The notes beneath the pieces were generated by a model that was given only the letters and a program-made list of their open reading frames with translations, was not told the DNA's origin and made no database searches. A DNA stretch of 64,000 nucleotides from Gammaproteobacteria bacterium (GTDB lineage Bacteria; Pseudomonadota; Gammaproteobacteria; Steroidobacterales; Steroidobacteraceae). The position numbers and the translations under genes were made by a program. Position 1 is the stretch's first letter; each line of letters opens with the position of its first letter. The stretch lies in contig PKRE01000004.1 of the NCBI GenBank assembly GCA_017577615.1, positions 1 through 64,000 on the forward strand. The letters run 5' to 3'. This document shows, piece by piece, positions 16,909 through 30,938 of this stretch.

Positions 16909-19440
16909 TCAAAACTTGAAGCGCGCCGTCACGCCGTACGTTCGTGGCGCCCCCAGGAACGCGTTAACCGTGTTGGTCGGCAAAGGCAAGTCTGCCGAGG
17001 AACCCTGCAGCGTAGCGTCGTAGGCGACTTGATAGTACTCCTCGTCCGTGAGGTTTTGTGCCCAGAGCTCGAGCATCCAACCGCGGTCGGCTGCACCGAT
17101 CCCGATACGCGCATTGACGATCGTCATCGCGTCTTGCTCCTTACGTGGATCGAGGTTGGAGCCGGTGTTGTACGCGGACGTGTATTTCGCGCCGACGTTG
17201 GCGCGGAACAGCAGCGCCGAGCCTATTTCTTGCTCGAACGTTGCCGAGAGGCTCCCCGACCATTTCGGAGCGAAGGACAGTCGATCGTTCTTGCGCTCCG
17301 GACGGAAGAAGGCAATGGCCGAGCCGAACTTCTCGATCTCGGTTTCCGCGTATGTCAGGCCGCCCTGCAACGTCAATTGGGGAAGCGGCGTGAACCACAG
17401 AAAATCGAGGTCGACGCCTTTCGACACCACTTGCGGCAGCGAAGTGACCACGAACGAGATGCCGGTGAACGTGTTCAGCTGGAAGTTCTCGTAGTCCTGG
17501 TAGAACAGCGCGCCGTTGAGAAGCAGCGTATCCGCGAGCCACTCCGTCTTCATGCCGAGCTCGTACGAATCCACGAGCTCCTTGTCGAAGGTCGTGTCAA
17601 TGTCAGCCTGGATCGGGCCGGCTGGGTCCAGGGGATTATTGGACACGTTGTCGTTCGTACGTTCGCGATCCAAGTTGAATCCGCTCGCCTTGTAGCCGCG
17701 TGCGTACGAGGCGTACCCCATGACATCATCCGTGAAGCGATACGCGAGTTTGATCGTGCCGCTCCACTCGTTCTCGTCGATGCTCTGTTTGGTGCGCAGG
17801 TCATTGAAGAGTGGGTCAGCGTAGGTCGCGCAACCGATTCCGTAAACAGAGCGCAGGGCGGATGCGACAGCGGCTGCTCGCTGGTCATCGGGTAGGGCAG
17901 CAAAGCGCTGCTGCAGGAGCCCATTGACGAGCGCCAAGTTGTCGCGCAGAACTTGGCAGCCCAAGCCGGCTGGAACGCTTGGCGCGCTGCGGTTGAAGTA
18001 GTGCGAGTCGAGGTCTTTGGACTCATCCGTGTAGCGCAGACCCAGGGTCAGCTCGAGCTGGTCGGTCAAGCGAATGCTGTTGTTCGTGAACAGCGCCCAG
18101 CTCTTCGAGTCCTGCTCGAACCTGTCTGCCTGACCCGTTCCGGGTGCGTAAAGCGCAAGGATCGGCTGCAGTTGCGGGGGGGCGTCCAGGAGCCCACCGA
18201 AATAACCGCCGAACTGTGTGCCGTAGCTCAGAGCGTTGTTGGAGTCGAGGCGCTCGTCGGCGTAGAAGGCACCTACCAGCCAGCTGACGCGCTCCGTGTC
18301 TCCGGCGAGACGAATCTCCTCGCTGAACTGGGTGAATTCGTTGCTGTAGCTGCCGTCGGGCTCGCGATACAGGATGTCCGCGCTCGTGAAATCGGAGTCC
18401 TGTCCGTTCACGGACTCCCAGTTACGCCAAGCCGTCACGGAGGTCAGCGTGGCCCCACCGAGAACATCCAAGTCCCAGTTGATCTCGAGCGATACGCCCA
18501 TGTCTTCGATTTGCTGCCGCGTCGAGCGGTTCGCGTAGGCGCGCCGCGCGAAAGGATCGGCGGGGTCTGCGAACGATCCGGGCTGCAGGGCATTCAGCGT
18601 ATCGAGCACTGCCTGGTTCGGGCTCAGCACGACGTGTGTGCCGAGACAGCAGTTCTCGTCACGATCCGTGTAGTCGAGCACCAGGCGGGCATCGAATGAA
18701 TCGGACGGCTCGAACAGCAGTTGACCGCGGACGGTGTAGAAACTGCGGTCGAAATCCTCGTCTTCTGTGCGCGGCCCAGGGCCTCTCTCGACGTCCAGAA
18801 AGCCATCGCGTTCACGTGCGGCCACGTACAGGCGTCCGGCGATGGTGTCGCCCACGATCGGGCCAGTGATGGAGGCCGAACCGCCGAGGTCGCCGTAGTT
18901 ACCCGCGGTGAGCTCGACCTGCGAGCCGAACTCGAAGGACGGCTTCTTGGTGACAACGTTGATCACGCCGGCCGAAGTGTTCTTACCGAACAGCGTGCCT
19001 TGAGGACCCTTGAGGACTTCGATACGTTCGATTTCGCCTAGATCGCCGAAGCTCACACCGTTGCGCGGGCGGTATACACCATCGATGACGACGCCGACAG
19101 AGGACTCGAGGCCGGGGTTGTCGCCGACCGTGCCGACACCCCGGATGCGAGCGGTCGTGACCGTTTCGCTCGTAGTGGAGGTGACGATGAGACCCGGTGT
19201 GAGCAGCGTGAGGTCTTTGATGTCCTCGACACCCGTGTCTTGCAGCAGTTGCTCGGAAATCGTGGTGACGACGATCGGCACGTCCTGCAAGCTCTGCTCA
19301 CGCTTCTGTGCCGTCACGACAATGGTATCGATCAGGCGGTCATCTTGTGTGCCTCCGCCATCTTGGGCCGCGAGCGGCGCGCCCACCGACGCGAGCGTTG
19401 CAAGCACCGCGCCACGCAACAACTTGCTTCGTGAGGTCAT
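16909..19440 (-). CDS. TonB-dependent outer-membrane receptor
   Basis: The 843-residue product has a signal peptide (MTSRSKLLRGAVLATLASVG..APLAAQ), a TonB-box-like DTIVVTAQKRE, a plug domain (about 50-165, with SSVGVVIDGVYRPRNG and IEVLKGPQGTLFGKNTSAG) and a 22-strand barrel ending in aromatic F (ARFKF). Such receptors import siderophores, sugars or other large substrates using TonB energy; the substrate cannot be read from sequence. ATG 19440 was chosen because of the signal peptide and a strong GGGGGAG upstream; the frame is open 41 codons further. It ends in its own terminator. Confidence 0.9.
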   Translation of the reverse strand: MTSRSKLLRGAVLATLASVGAPLAAQDGGGTQDDRLIDTIVVTAQKREQSLQDVPIVVTTISEQLLQDTGVEDIKDLTLLTPGLIVTSTTSETVTTARIRGVGTVGDNPGLESSVGVVIDGVYRPRNGVSFGDLGEIERIEVLKGPQGTLFGKNTSAGVINVVTKKPSFEFGSQVELTAGNYGDLGGSASITGPIVGDTIAGRLYVAARERDGFLDVERGPGPRTEDEDFDRSFYTVRGQLLFEPSDSFDARLVLDYTDRDENCCLGTHVVLSPNQAVLDTLNALQPGSFADPADPFARRAYANRSTRQQIEDMGVSLEINWDLDVLGGATLTSVTAWRNWESVNGQDSDFTSADILYREPDGSYSNEFTQFSEEIRLAGDTERVSWLVGAFYADERLDSNNALSYGTQFGGYFGGLLDAPPQLQPILALYAPGTGQADRFEQDSKSWALFTNNSIRLTDQLELTLGLRYTDESKDLDSHYFNRSAPSVPAGLGCQVLRDNLALVNGLLQQRFAALPDDQRAAAVASALRSVYGIGCATYADPLFNDLRTKQSIDENEWSGTIKLAYRFTDDVMGYASYARGYKASGFNLDRERTNDNVSNNPLDPAGPIQADIDTTFDKELVDSYELGMKTEWLADTLLLNGALFYQDYENFQLNTFTGISFVVTSLPQVVSKGVDLDFLWFTPLPQLTLQGGLTYAETEIEKFGSAIAFFRPERKNDRLSFAPKWSGSLSATFEQEIGSALLFRANVGAKYTSAYNTGSNLDPRKEQDAMTIVNARIGIGAADRGWMLELWAQNLTDEEYYQVAYDATLQGSSADLPLPTNTVNAFLGAPRTYGVTARFKF

Positions 19441-19770
19441 GACTCCCCCTAGTTGATCATCCAACATCCGGCTTCGTATTGGCGTTCTGTATGCCCAGCA
19501 GTCAGTCGTGTGGCGTTCGCGTGCAGCCAACCCCCTTGCATACGTCCCGCGCAGCGGAATCAACTACACTTGAGTTCGTTGCACAAAGGGTACTGACTTT
19601 GCACGGTAAGCGGAAGCATTCCCGCGCGGAAGCAACAAGCGTAGCGCGCGGCCGCGTGCTCAGGAATGTCGTGTGTGCAGCGCCAACCGCCCGCAGCTGA
19701 GCCGGATTGACACGGGCAGCGAGGCCGGGCCTGAGTCATTGGACACGCTTCGAGTAGGCTGGTCGACAAC
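19441..19770. other. 330-bp divergent spacer between receptor and sthA
   Basis: This region separates the reverse receptor gene from forward sthA and must hold both promoters. No strong -35/-10 pair was found on either strand. A direct repeat TTGCAC occurs at the ends of the 26-bp stretch near 19579-19604. Several short frames look non-coding. Confidence 0.4.
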
Positions 19771-21159
<1,389 letters not shown>

Positions 21160-21170
21160 AGGGGGTGTTT

Positions 21171-21260
21171 GGCTGTAGGCTGTAGCTGTAGGCACTGGCA
21201 AGCGAGGCGGCAGACAGTGCTGGTCCGCTCTGCCTACGGGCTACGTTTCGAGCGTTACAG
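21171..21260. repeat. Imperfect inverted repeat upstream of mscL (GGCTGTAGGC type)
   Basis: GGCTGTAGGCTGTAGCTGTA plus GGCACTGG (21171-21198) can pair in blocks with TGCCTACGGGCTACG and GCGTTACAG (about 21231-21260). It shares sequence with the secY-rpmJ and pre-flippase elements and lies between the sthA stop and the mscL Shine-Dalgarno. Confidence 0.6.
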
Positions 21261-21274
21261 TCAGGGGGTCATGC

Positions 21275-21688
21275 ATGAGCTTCATAAAAGAATTCCGCGA
21301 ATTCGCTGTCAGGGGCAACGTCGTCGACATGGCAGTCGGTATTGTCATCGGCGCCGCGTTCGGGAGGATCGTCACTTCGTTCGTCGATGACATCATCACG
21401 CCACCGCTCGGTTATCTGATCGGCGGAGTCGATTTCACGGACCTTGCTGTGACACTGCCAGCGCTTCAAGAGGGCAGGGAGCCGGTTACGATCAACTACG
21501 GCTCTTTCCTGCAGACCACGTTCGACTTCTTGATCGTGGCGCTGGCAATCTTCGTCGTGATCAAGGCGATCAATCGCCTCAAGCGCAAGCAAGAGGCAGA
21601 GCCCGCTGCACCGCCTGCACCGCCACGTCAGGAAGTGCTCCTCGAGGAGATTCGTGACCTGCTGAAGCGCCAAGCTGGCAGCGGTTGA
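21275..21688 (+). CDS. mscL: Large-conductance mechanosensitive channel
   Basis: The 137-residue product starts [29 protein letters not shown], the conserved amphipathic helix and first pore-lining membrane helix of MscL; the second helix is [17 protein letters not shown]. The charged C-terminal bundle ends with a Pro/Ala linker and [11 protein letters not shown]. MscL opens as a pentamer to release solutes on osmotic downshock. AGGGGG lies just upstream of the ATG at 21275. The length equals E. coli MscL (136). Confidence 0.97.
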   Translation: MSFIKEFREFAVRGNVVDMAVGIVIGAAFGRIVTSFVDDIITPPLGYLIGGVDFTDLAVTLPALQEGREPVTINYGSFLQTTFDFLIVALAIFVVIKAINRLKRKQEAEPAAPPAPPRQEVLLEEIRDLLKRQAGSG

Positions 21689-21746
21689 GCCCGGCCGCCA
21701 CTGCGACGGCGCACAAGGAAGCGCGCCGTGACGGGCGCCCAAGAGG

Positions 21747-23087
21747 TTACCGCTGAGCCGCTGACGTCTTCGCTGCAGCGAAAGCCGTTCGGGTGAGATT
21801 GTCCGGCTCGCCGGTCGTGCACAGCACATCGTCCTCGATGCGAATCCCGCCATACGCCTTGAAGTGCTCGACCGCCGTCCAATTGATGTGCTTCCTGTGC
21901 GTCGAGCTCAGAGCCCGCTCGAGCAAGGGATCGATGAAATACAGCCCAGGCTCGATCGTAACCACGAAGCCTGGCTCGAGCGTGCGGGTGAGCCGTAAGA
22001 AGGGATGTCCGACGGGTGCAGCACGTTCCTGTCCGCCTTCATCCAATGCGCGGCCCGCGACATCGTGGACCTGCAGGCCGAGCAGGTGCCCGACTCCGTG
22101 CGGGAAGAAGACGCTTGACAGACCGGACTCGACCGCTTGCTCGGGTGCCATGGAGATGATGCCGGCTTCCTGCAGCAGTGCTGCGATCAGCCGGTGAGCT
22201 TCGAGATGGATATCGACGTAGTCGACGCCAGGACGCACTCGTGCGCACAGCTGCTGCTGTAACCTGTCCAGGCGTTCGATCAAGGCGGCGAACTCATCGT
22301 GTGCGTGCGAATAGGTGCGTGTGATATCGCACGCGTATCCAGCGAACTGCGCGCCGGCGTCGATCAGGAACGAACGCAACGTGGAAGGCGGTCGACGCTC
22401 GAGATGCTGATAGTGCAGCACCGCCGCATTCGCGTTCAGGGCGACGATGCTGGGATACGGAAGCTCCTCGTCCGTGTGCTCGCACGCGCGCAAGTAAGCA
22501 AGATGAATCCCGTATTCGGATTCTCCTGCACGGAACGCCGCTTCAGCAGCAAGATGCCCTCGCACGCTGCGTTGTGTCGCACCCCGTAGACATTCGATCT
22601 CGTATTCCGTCTTGATGGCGCGCCAATAATGTAGGCGGCTGAGCAACGCAGGCGGATTGTGTCCAGCGAAGCCGATCGCTTCGAAGCGCTGATCCCATTC
22701 GCCGATAAACGCGCAGCGACCCGTGATGGACTTTTTCAGGTGCGCCCACGCATCCTGCGGCTCGCGTATCACGACGATCTCGAAATGCGAGGTCCAATGC
22801 TCCAGCGGTAAAGTCGGCGGCTTATGCCAGAAGTCGACCGGCTGCAGGAACAAGAGCTCTGGTTTTGTTTCCGGGCGATACAGAAGCCAGCACCCGATGG
22901 GTGCAGCAAGCGGCACCCAGAGCTTGAAGTGCGGATTCGGCCTGAAGGGGTAGGGCTGATCGTCCAGGAACTGCATATGCGGCATTCCGGCAAAGATCGC
23001 CAGGCAGTCGTAGCCGCATTGCGAGAGCGCCGCATCGGTGCGCTGTCGTTGCGCGCGCAGATGCGCGGCGTAGAGCGATTCGAGCAT
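21747..23087 (-). CDS. pepQ: Xaa-Pro dipeptidase (M24 family)
   Basis: The 446-residue product is a PepQ-type prolidase with the pita-bread fold. The five metal ligands are present: Asp243 and Asp254 (IDAGAQFAGYACDITRTYS), His334 (HGVGHLLG), Glu379 (VTIEPGLYF) and Glu418 (GGIRIEDDVL), with the spacing of E. coli PepQ. It splits dipeptides with C-terminal proline; related enzymes also hydrolyse organophosphates. It is convergent with mscL and has its own short spacer from the upstream hydratase gene (27 bp), so the two may be co-transcribed. Confidence 0.93.
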   Translation of the reverse strand: MLESLYAAHLRAQRQRTDAALSQCGYDCLAIFAGMPHMQFLDDQPYPFRPNPHFKLWVPLAAPIGCWLLYRPETKPELLFLQPVDFWHKPPTLPLEHWTSHFEIVVIREPQDAWAHLKKSITGRCAFIGEWDQRFEAIGFAGHNPPALLSRLHYWRAIKTEYEIECLRGATQRSVRGHLAAEAAFRAGESEYGIHLAYLRACEHTDEELPYPSIVALNANAAVLHYQHLERRPPSTLRSFLIDAGAQFAGYACDITRTYSHAHDEFAALIERLDRLQQQLCARVRPGVDYVDIHLEAHRLIAALLQEAGIISMAPEQAVESGLSSVFFPHGVGHLLGLQVHDVAGRALDEGGQERAAPVGHPFLRLTRTLEPGFVVTIEPGLYFIDPLLERALSSTHRKHINWTAVEHFKAYGGIRIEDDVLCTTGEPDNLTRTAFAAAKTSAAQR

Positions 23088-23114
23088 GGCTCTCTCTCTC
23101 TAGGCTGCAGGTGT

Positions 23115-23966
23115 TCAGGGTTCGATAGTAACGCTGAGCTCGCCCCAATTGGCGAAGCTTGCGACGCAGTGCGCCGCTCTTGCTTTCACCATGTTGCCGA
23201 GTGCCCCCGTCAGGAGCACCTGTCCGGGTTCGATCGTCCACCCCATATCGATGATCGTATTAACGAGCCACAACGCCGCCTGCCACTGATCGCCCATCGC
23301 ATCTCTGCCGCTGCCAACGTTCACTTCCTCTCCATCACACGTGAGTCGCACGGTAACGTCGTTCGGGTCGCGCTCCCTTGGGGAGAGGAACGTGCCGGTG
23401 CGAAAGTACGCGGCTGCGACATTCGTAGCGATGATATCGAGTGCGCTCAAGTGCTGCGGGTCTGCGTAATCTAGATTCGGCAGCTCGATGGCGGGTGCGA
23501 TACCGTCGATGTGTGCAATGAGCGTTGCGGTGCTGGTCAGGCGGCTGTCGATGCGCTTGCCGACACGCATTGCCACTTCGGTCTCGAGATGCAGGCCGCG
23601 TAGCGCGCTGAGCTGCAGCACGGGCGGTGTCTGGTGAGCAGCGGTGAGGAGCACTCCGGCAACAGGTTCATCTGCACCGAAGCGACTCTGTGCAGCGCTC
23701 GATGTGAACCCCGCCTTGAAGCCGACCGGCGTGCGATCGCCCAGCATACTCTGCACGACCTTCTTTTGAATCGAGTATGCGCGCTCAATTGTCAATGTTT
23801 CGTCAATGCGAGTAGCGAGCGGCATTGATTCGCTGCGCTCCCATGCGCGCACGATCGCAGCATCGATCGCGTGCGAGGCGGCACAGCCGGCAAGAGCGAA
23901 AACCCCTATTAAACAAGCAGTTTTCGCGAGTTGTGTATATACACGAGCAACATAGGTGCACGTCAT
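23115..23966 (-). CDS. MhpD-like 2-keto-4-pentenoate hydratase family lipoprotein
   Basis: The product belongs to the MhpD/FAH-like hydratase family: VGFKAGFTSSAAQSRFG, the metal-binding ETE pair in HLETEVAMRVGKRI, a later Glu in IAPAIELPNLD, and the ending LLTGALGNMVKA. Unusually it begins with a lipoprotein signal (AKTACLIGVFALAGC), giving a lipobox LAGC at about Cys28. Family members normally act in the cytosol on dienoate intermediates. The start is uncertain: ATG 23966 fits the signal best, ATG 23987 adds seven residues, and no Shine-Dalgarno is obvious. Confidence 0.75.
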   Translation of the reverse strand: MTCTYVARVYTQLAKTACLIGVFALAGCAASHAIDAAIVRAWERSESMPLATRIDETLTIERAYSIQKKVVQSMLGDRTPVGFKAGFTSSAAQSRFGADEPVAGVLLTAAHQTPPVLQLSALRGLHLETEVAMRVGKRIDSRLTSTATLIAHIDGIAPAIELPNLDYADPQHLSALDIIATNVAAAYFRTGTFLSPRERDPNDVTVRLTCDGEEVNVGSGRDAMGDQWQAALWLVNTIIDMGWTIEPGQVLLTGALGNMVKARAAHCVASFANWGELSVTIEP

Positions 23967-23991
23967 CGCGAGCGATCGTATAGGCATCACT

Positions 23992-24007
23992 AGTTTCAAA
24001 TGAAACT
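23992..24007. promoter_or_regulatory. Palindrome in the hydratase/lipoprotein divergent spacer
   Basis: AGTTTCA and TGAAACT flank a 2-bp centre (23992-24007), 26 bp upstream of the preferred hydratase start and 100 bp upstream of the divergent small lipoprotein gene. The symmetry and position fit an operator, but no regulator is encoded nearby. Confidence 0.4.
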
Positions 24008-24106
24008 GAAACCTTCTAGAATTCGGCGCGCTCCTTGGAGGGACTTCGCTCTCTCCATCAGTAGATATATATCCCACCAACTCGCCACGGGGAGTAAGAG
24101 GTTTAC

Positions 24107-24337
24107 ATGAACACGAAGCTGATTCTTGCTGCATTGATGATGTCGCTTTCTCTGGCCGCCTGCGGGCAGAAGGAGCCTGCAGAAGCGACGACCGAGTCCG
24201 TGCCGCCGGCTGACACGGCGCCGGCTGAGGCTGCGCCGGCGGAAAGCGAGGCGCTGGACAGCACGATGCCTGCCGATGAGGCGGATGCTGCGGCCGAAGC
24301 CGAAGGCGACGCGGCCGAGCCGGCAGCTGCAGAGTAA
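24107..24337 (+). CDS. Small Ala/Glu/Pro-rich lipoprotein
   Basis: The 76-residue product has a clear lipoprotein signal (MNTKLILAALMMSLSLAAC, Cys19), then a low-complexity part of Ala, Glu, Pro and Asp. The mature part is strongly acidic and has no recognisable domain. GGGGAGTAAGAGG gives it a good ribosome binding site, which argues that it is real. It is divergent from the hydratase gene. Function unknown. Confidence 0.75.
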   Translation: MNTKLILAALMMSLSLAACGQKEPAEATTESVPPADTAPAEAAPAESEALDSTMPADEADAAAEAEGDAAEPAAAE

Positions 24338-24350
24338 GCGGCTATTTCAG

Positions 24351-24376
24351 GTCGGGCGGGCGCTGGCCCGCCCGAC
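24351..24376 (+). terminator. Perfect GC hairpin after the small lipoprotein gene
   Basis: GTCGGGCGGGC (24351-24361) pairs perfectly with GCCCGCCCGAC (24366-24376) around a 4-nt loop. It lies 13 bp after the lipoprotein stop. No T-tract follows, so it may act as a transcript-end stabiliser or weak terminator. Confidence 0.5.
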
Positions 24377-24549
24377 ACGCGTACTAGCTGCCGTACCGAG
24401 TCGTGCCGCGGCGAGGGCGAACATCGACTCGGTAGAGCTTGCTTCGGGATACGCACTGCCACCTTCCGCCTGATTGACGTGATTGCCGCCGAGAGTGACC
24501 ATCGCGTCAGGAACGACGAGCGTGAGGAGGCGGCTTTCAGGCCGATCGT

Positions 24550-25059
24550 GTGGTGCCAGTCCGGATTCGAGATGCCAGCCATTCCCGTCAGGATCGCCTC
24601 TGGATACAGCGGCACTATCCCGAGTATCTGAGCGATCTCACCGCCGCGAGTATGAACACGGGGATGTTTCCCGTGTACGAGGAACGCGAGCCTGAGTTGA
24701 TGGCCCGCTGGTTTGCGGACGACAGCTCACACCCGCTCATCATTCTCAATGACGAGCAGCCTGCCGGCTTTGCGCTCGTCAGCCGTCCGCCGCGCCATCA
24801 GCGCCAGGAGTTCGATTTCTGCATGTCCGAATTCTTCATCGTCCCGGCGTCGCGCCGCCGAGGGATCGGACGCAGCGCAGCGCATCTCATCTTCAATCGC
24901 TTTTCAGGGACTTGGTTGGTGACCGAGTTCCTGCACAACAAAGCAGCCGTGGCGTTCTGGCGCGCCACGGTCGCCGACTACACCAGCGGTCAATATCGTG
25001 AAACGCTCGTGCACGGAGAAGTGCGACAGCTGTTCAGGTCGCGTTCGGTGCAGCGCTGA
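24550..25059 (+). CDS. GNAT family N-acetyltransferase
   Basis: The product of 169 residues has the acetyl-CoA-binding GNAT motif A (FFIVPASRRRGIGRSAAHLIF, about 107-127) and motif B with NKAAVAFWRA. The start is a GTG (24550, followed by a second GTG) because the fold begins VRIRDAS at once. The acceptor substrate cannot be predicted. The gene stands alone and converges with the Dph6-like gene, overlapping its 3' end by 26 bp. Confidence 0.78.
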   Translation: MVPVRIRDASHSRQDRLWIQRHYPEYLSDLTAASMNTGMFPVYEEREPELMARWFADDSSHPLIILNDEQPAGFALVSRPPRHQRQEFDFCMSEFFIVPASRRRGIGRSAAHLIFNRFSGTWLVTEFLHNKAAVAFWRATVADYTSGQYRETLVHGEVRQLFRSRSVQR

Positions 25060-25786
25060 CGGGCGGCGGCGCGAGCGTGGCGATGCAGTAGCGCCTGCCG
25101 CCATGCGCCTCAGGTGCGTAATAGGGCGCTTTGCCGACGAGCTCGAATTCGACCGGGTGAGCGAAATTCGGCCCATCGTATACGAATGTATGGAACTCGC
25201 CGTTCTCTCCGCACACATCGACGCTTCTCGGCAGGTCTGCGAGGAAGGAGGCGTCGTACTCGCGGCCGCAGAACTCGTCGGGTAGATACTCGGAATCGAC
25301 GCAGACGACGATGCTGCGAAAGCCGAGCTCGATCGCTTCGCGTGCGAGTGTCGCCCGATTGCGTTGCCACAGAGGTAGCACTGCCCTCAGTCCTGCCGTG
25401 CGGCAGACGCGCTCTTCCCAGTCGCGGTGCTCCTGCAGATCGATGTCACCGAATACGATCGCGCCGTAGCCCTGCAGCTCGAGCTCGCGCAACGTCGCAG
25501 TGAACACCTGCTCGTAATTGGCCCAGCTTGCATTGCGAGTGAAGAGCTTGAGCCCAAGCGCGCTTGCTTGCCGCTCGATAAGCTGCACGGGCAGCCCGTG
25601 AGAGCGACTGCGCACTCCGTCCTCTTCGAGCATCACCAGCAAGGCACGCACGTCCCAGCCGAGCCGCTGCGCGTGCCATAGCGCGAGGCACGAATCCTTG
25701 CCGCCACTGAATGCGCAGAGAGCGCGGAGCGACGCGTGCCCTGGGCGCAGCTCGCGGGAAGCTTCAGTGAGCGTCTCGTCGATCAT
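25034..25786 (-). CDS. Dph6-like ATP pyrophosphatase (DUF71)
   Basis: The 250-residue product has the ATP-pyrophosphatase loop SGGKDS at residues 27-32, the FGDIDLQEHRDWEERVC motif and the EYLPDEFCGREYD motif of the diphthine-ammonia ligase (Dph6/DUF71) family. Eukaryotic members make diphthamide on EF2, which bacteria lack, so the bacterial role is unknown. ATG 25786 was chosen because it starts the conserved protein; the frame is open far upstream inside uvrA. It lies 32 bp downstream of uvrA and is probably co-transcribed. Confidence 0.85.
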   Translation of the reverse strand: MIDETLTEASRELRPGHASLRALCAFSGGKDSCLALWHAQRLGWDVRALLVMLEEDGVRSRSHGLPVQLIERQASALGLKLFTRNASWANYEQVFTATLRELELQGYGAIVFGDIDLQEHRDWEERVCRTAGLRAVLPLWQRNRATLAREAIELGFRSIVVCVDSEYLPDEFCGREYDASFLADLPRSVDVCGENGEFHTFVYDGPNFAHPVEFELVGKAPYYAPEAHGGRRYCIATLAPPPVSAAPNAT

Positions 25787-25818
25787 CCTGCGGCGGCTCT
25801 TCTCAGGCCCTCTTGCGG

Positions 25819-28671
<2,853 letters not shown>

Positions 28672-28889
28672 GGGCCGACAGTCGTTCAGGTGGCGTGGAA
28701 CCCTCGGGCTCGACGGGACCGAACACTATAAAGTGGGCTGCCGGTGGGAGCAAAAACGAGGCACGCGAGCGCTCGCTGGAGCCTTCGGACCGGCCTTGGT
28801 CGAGAAAGTCGGCAGATCAGGTGCATATGGACCTGCTCTGCGGGGGAGTCCGGGTTACAATCGGGTCCTTTCGAGGAAGGGGTCTTTTC

Positions 28890-29321
28890 ATGGCGCGCGG
28901 CGTTAACAAGGTCATTCTGATCGGCAACCTAGGGGCGGACCCAGAAACGCGCTACATGCCAAGCGGCAAGGCCGTGACGAACATCAGGGTGGCGACCAGC
29001 GAGGTCTGGAAGGATCGCCAAACGGGCGATCAGCAGGAGCGTACTGAGTGGCACACTGTCGTTCTGTTCGACAAGCTGGGCGAAATCGCCGCCGAATATC
29101 TGCGCAAGGGCTCGCAGGTTTATATTGAGGGGAGTTTGCGCACTCGCAAGTGGCAGGACAGGGACGGTAAAGATCGGTATACCACGGAGATCATCGCCCG
29201 GGAGATGCAGATGCTCGGCAGTCGCGGCAGCGGCGGCGAGCCGCGCGCACAGCGCGCTGCTCCGGTCGAGGAGCCCGCGCCAGCCCCGGATATCGAATTC
29301 GACGATGACATTCCGTTCTGA
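28890..29321 (+). CDS. ssb: Single-stranded DNA-binding protein
   Basis: The 143-residue product has the SSB OB-fold ([60 protein letters not shown]) and ends with the partner-binding tip DDDIPF. The linker is short. It binds ssDNA as a tetramer and recruits repair proteins. ATG 28890 has GAGGAAGGGG upstream; the longer open frame starting at 28695 is not conserved. A TACAAT at 28856-28861 could be its -10 box, without a clear -35. Confidence 0.97.
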   Translation: MARGVNKVILIGNLGADPETRYMPSGKAVTNIRVATSEVWKDRQTGDQQERTEWHTVVLFDKLGEIAAEYLRKGSQVYIEGSLRTRKWQDRDGKDRYTTEIIAREMQMLGSRGSGGEPRAQRAAPVEEPAPAPDIEFDDDIPF

Positions 29322-29413
29322 CGCGTCACCCGCCGTGGGACAAGCCTGCTCGAGGCGGGGCTAGCGCCTCTTGCCATCCCCGTGCTCTTACCCCATTTTA
29401 GGCACCTACGATC

Positions 29414-30790
29414 ATGCCTCGCGTCTACATACGAACGTTCGGCTGTCAGATGAACGAGTACGATTCCGCCAAGATGGTGGACGTGCTGCGTGAGACGGCC
29501 GGCTACGAGCTCACGAACGATCCGGCCGAAGCCGACCTCCTGCTGCTCAACACGTGCTCTGTGCGCGAGAAGGCACAGGAGAAGGTCTTCTCGCAACTCG
29601 GCGGCTGGAAGCAGCTCAAGAAGACCAAGCCACACGTGCTGATCGGCGTAGGCGGGTGTGTGGCGAGCCAGGAAGGCGAGGGCATCACGCAGCGGGCGCC
29701 GTACGTCGACCTGGTGTTCGGGCCGCAGACTCTGCATCGACTCCCGGAGATGATCGAGGAGGTCAAGCGCAAGGGTCGAGCGGTCATCGACGTCAGCTTT
29801 CCAGAGATCGAGAAGTTCGATTCCCTGCCGGCGCCGCGCGCCGAAGGAGCCACGGCGTTCGTGTCGATCATGGAGGGGTGCAGCAAGTACTGCACGTTCT
29901 GCGTCGTTCCGTACACGCGCGGCGATGAGATCAGCCGCCCGTTCGAGGACGTCATGAGCGAGATTCGTGCGCTCGCCGCACAAGGCGTGCGTGAAGTGAA
30001 TCTGCTCGGCCAGAACGTCAATGCTTACCGCGGGCCCATGGACGATGGCACGCTGTGCGATCTTGCGACACTGATCTACTACGTGGCCGAAGTCGATGGC
30101 ATCGAGCGTATCCGTTTCACGACCTCACATCCGGTGGAGTTCAACGACGCTCTGATCGAGGCTTATCGCGACGTCCCGAAGCTCGCGAACTATCTGCATC
30201 TGCCGGTGCAGTCCGGCTCGGACAGGATTCTCGCTGCGATGAAGCGTGGCTACACTGTGCTTGAATACAAGCAAAAGATCCGCAAGCTCAGAGCGGTGCG
30301 GCCGGATATCAGCATCTCGTCGGACTTCATCGTCGGCTTTCCGGGGGAGACCGCACACGACTTCGAGCAGACGATGAACTTGATCGCTGAAGTCGGTTTC
30401 GATCAGTCCTTCAGCTTCATCTATAGCCGTCGTCCGGGAACCCCTGCTGCATCGCTGCCGGACGATGTCCCGTACGAAGAGAAGCAACGGCGGCTCGCGC
30501 TCTTGCAGGCACGCATCAATCAACAAGCGATGGCCATCAGCGAAAGGATGGTGGGCACGGTGCAGCGTGTGCTGGTTGAACGTCCTTCGAAGAAGAATCC
30601 GCGCCAGTTGGCGGGCCGCACCGAGAACATGCGGTGGGTGAACTTTGACGGGCCGGAGACGTTGCTCAACCAATTTGTCGATGTGCTGATCACCGAGGCG
30701 CTGCCCAACTCGTTGCGCGGCAGGTTGTTGGAGAACGGTGCTCGCCGACAGGAGCTGGAAGGGTCTCCAATCACGGCGAGCGTAGGTTGA
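29414..30790 (+). CDS. miaB: tRNA-2-methylthio-N6-dimethylallyladenosine synthase
   Basis: The 458-residue methylthiotransferase has the auxiliary-cluster cysteines Cys11, Cys48 and Cys82, the radical-SAM CxxxCxxC at Cys156, Cys160 and Cys163 ([16 protein letters not shown]), and a C-terminal TRAM domain. It adds a methylthio group to i6A37 of tRNAs reading UNN codons. It precedes phoH-ybeY-corC-lnt as in many gammaproteobacteria, although a 148-bp gap separates it from phoH. Confidence 0.97.
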   Translation: MPRVYIRTFGCQMNEYDSAKMVDVLRETAGYELTNDPAEADLLLLNTCSVREKAQEKVFSQLGGWKQLKKTKPHVLIGVGGCVASQEGEGITQRAPYVDLVFGPQTLHRLPEMIEEVKRKGRAVIDVSFPEIEKFDSLPAPRAEGATAFVSIMEGCSKYCTFCVVPYTRGDEISRPFEDVMSEIRALAAQGVREVNLLGQNVNAYRGPMDDGTLCDLATLIYYVAEVDGIERIRFTTSHPVEFNDALIEAYRDVPKLANYLHLPVQSGSDRILAAMKRGYTVLEYKQKIRKLRAVRPDISISSDFIVGFPGETAHDFEQTMNLIAEVGFDQSFSFIYSRRPGTPAASLPDDVPYEEKQRRLALLQARINQQAMAISERMVGTVQRVLVERPSKKNPRQLAGRTENMRWVNFDGPETLLNQFVDVLITEALPNSLRGRLLENGARRQELEGSPITASVG

Positions 30791-30938
30791 ACGTTGTGCG
30801 AACTCGGCGCTTGATATCACCCATCCCCACGTCCATATCGCCTTGCGTGTTTTTCCAAGGTTTGCGGTGCGCTCCAAGAGAAGGAGGGCAGGCTATTTTG
30901 TCTCTTGTTGATTTGCAGCTCCCATCCCACGGTCACTC

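Noticed and set aside
28672-28889. SOS (LexA) box in the uvrA-ssb spacer
   Set aside because: No CTG-N10-CAG match was found on reading through the spacer.
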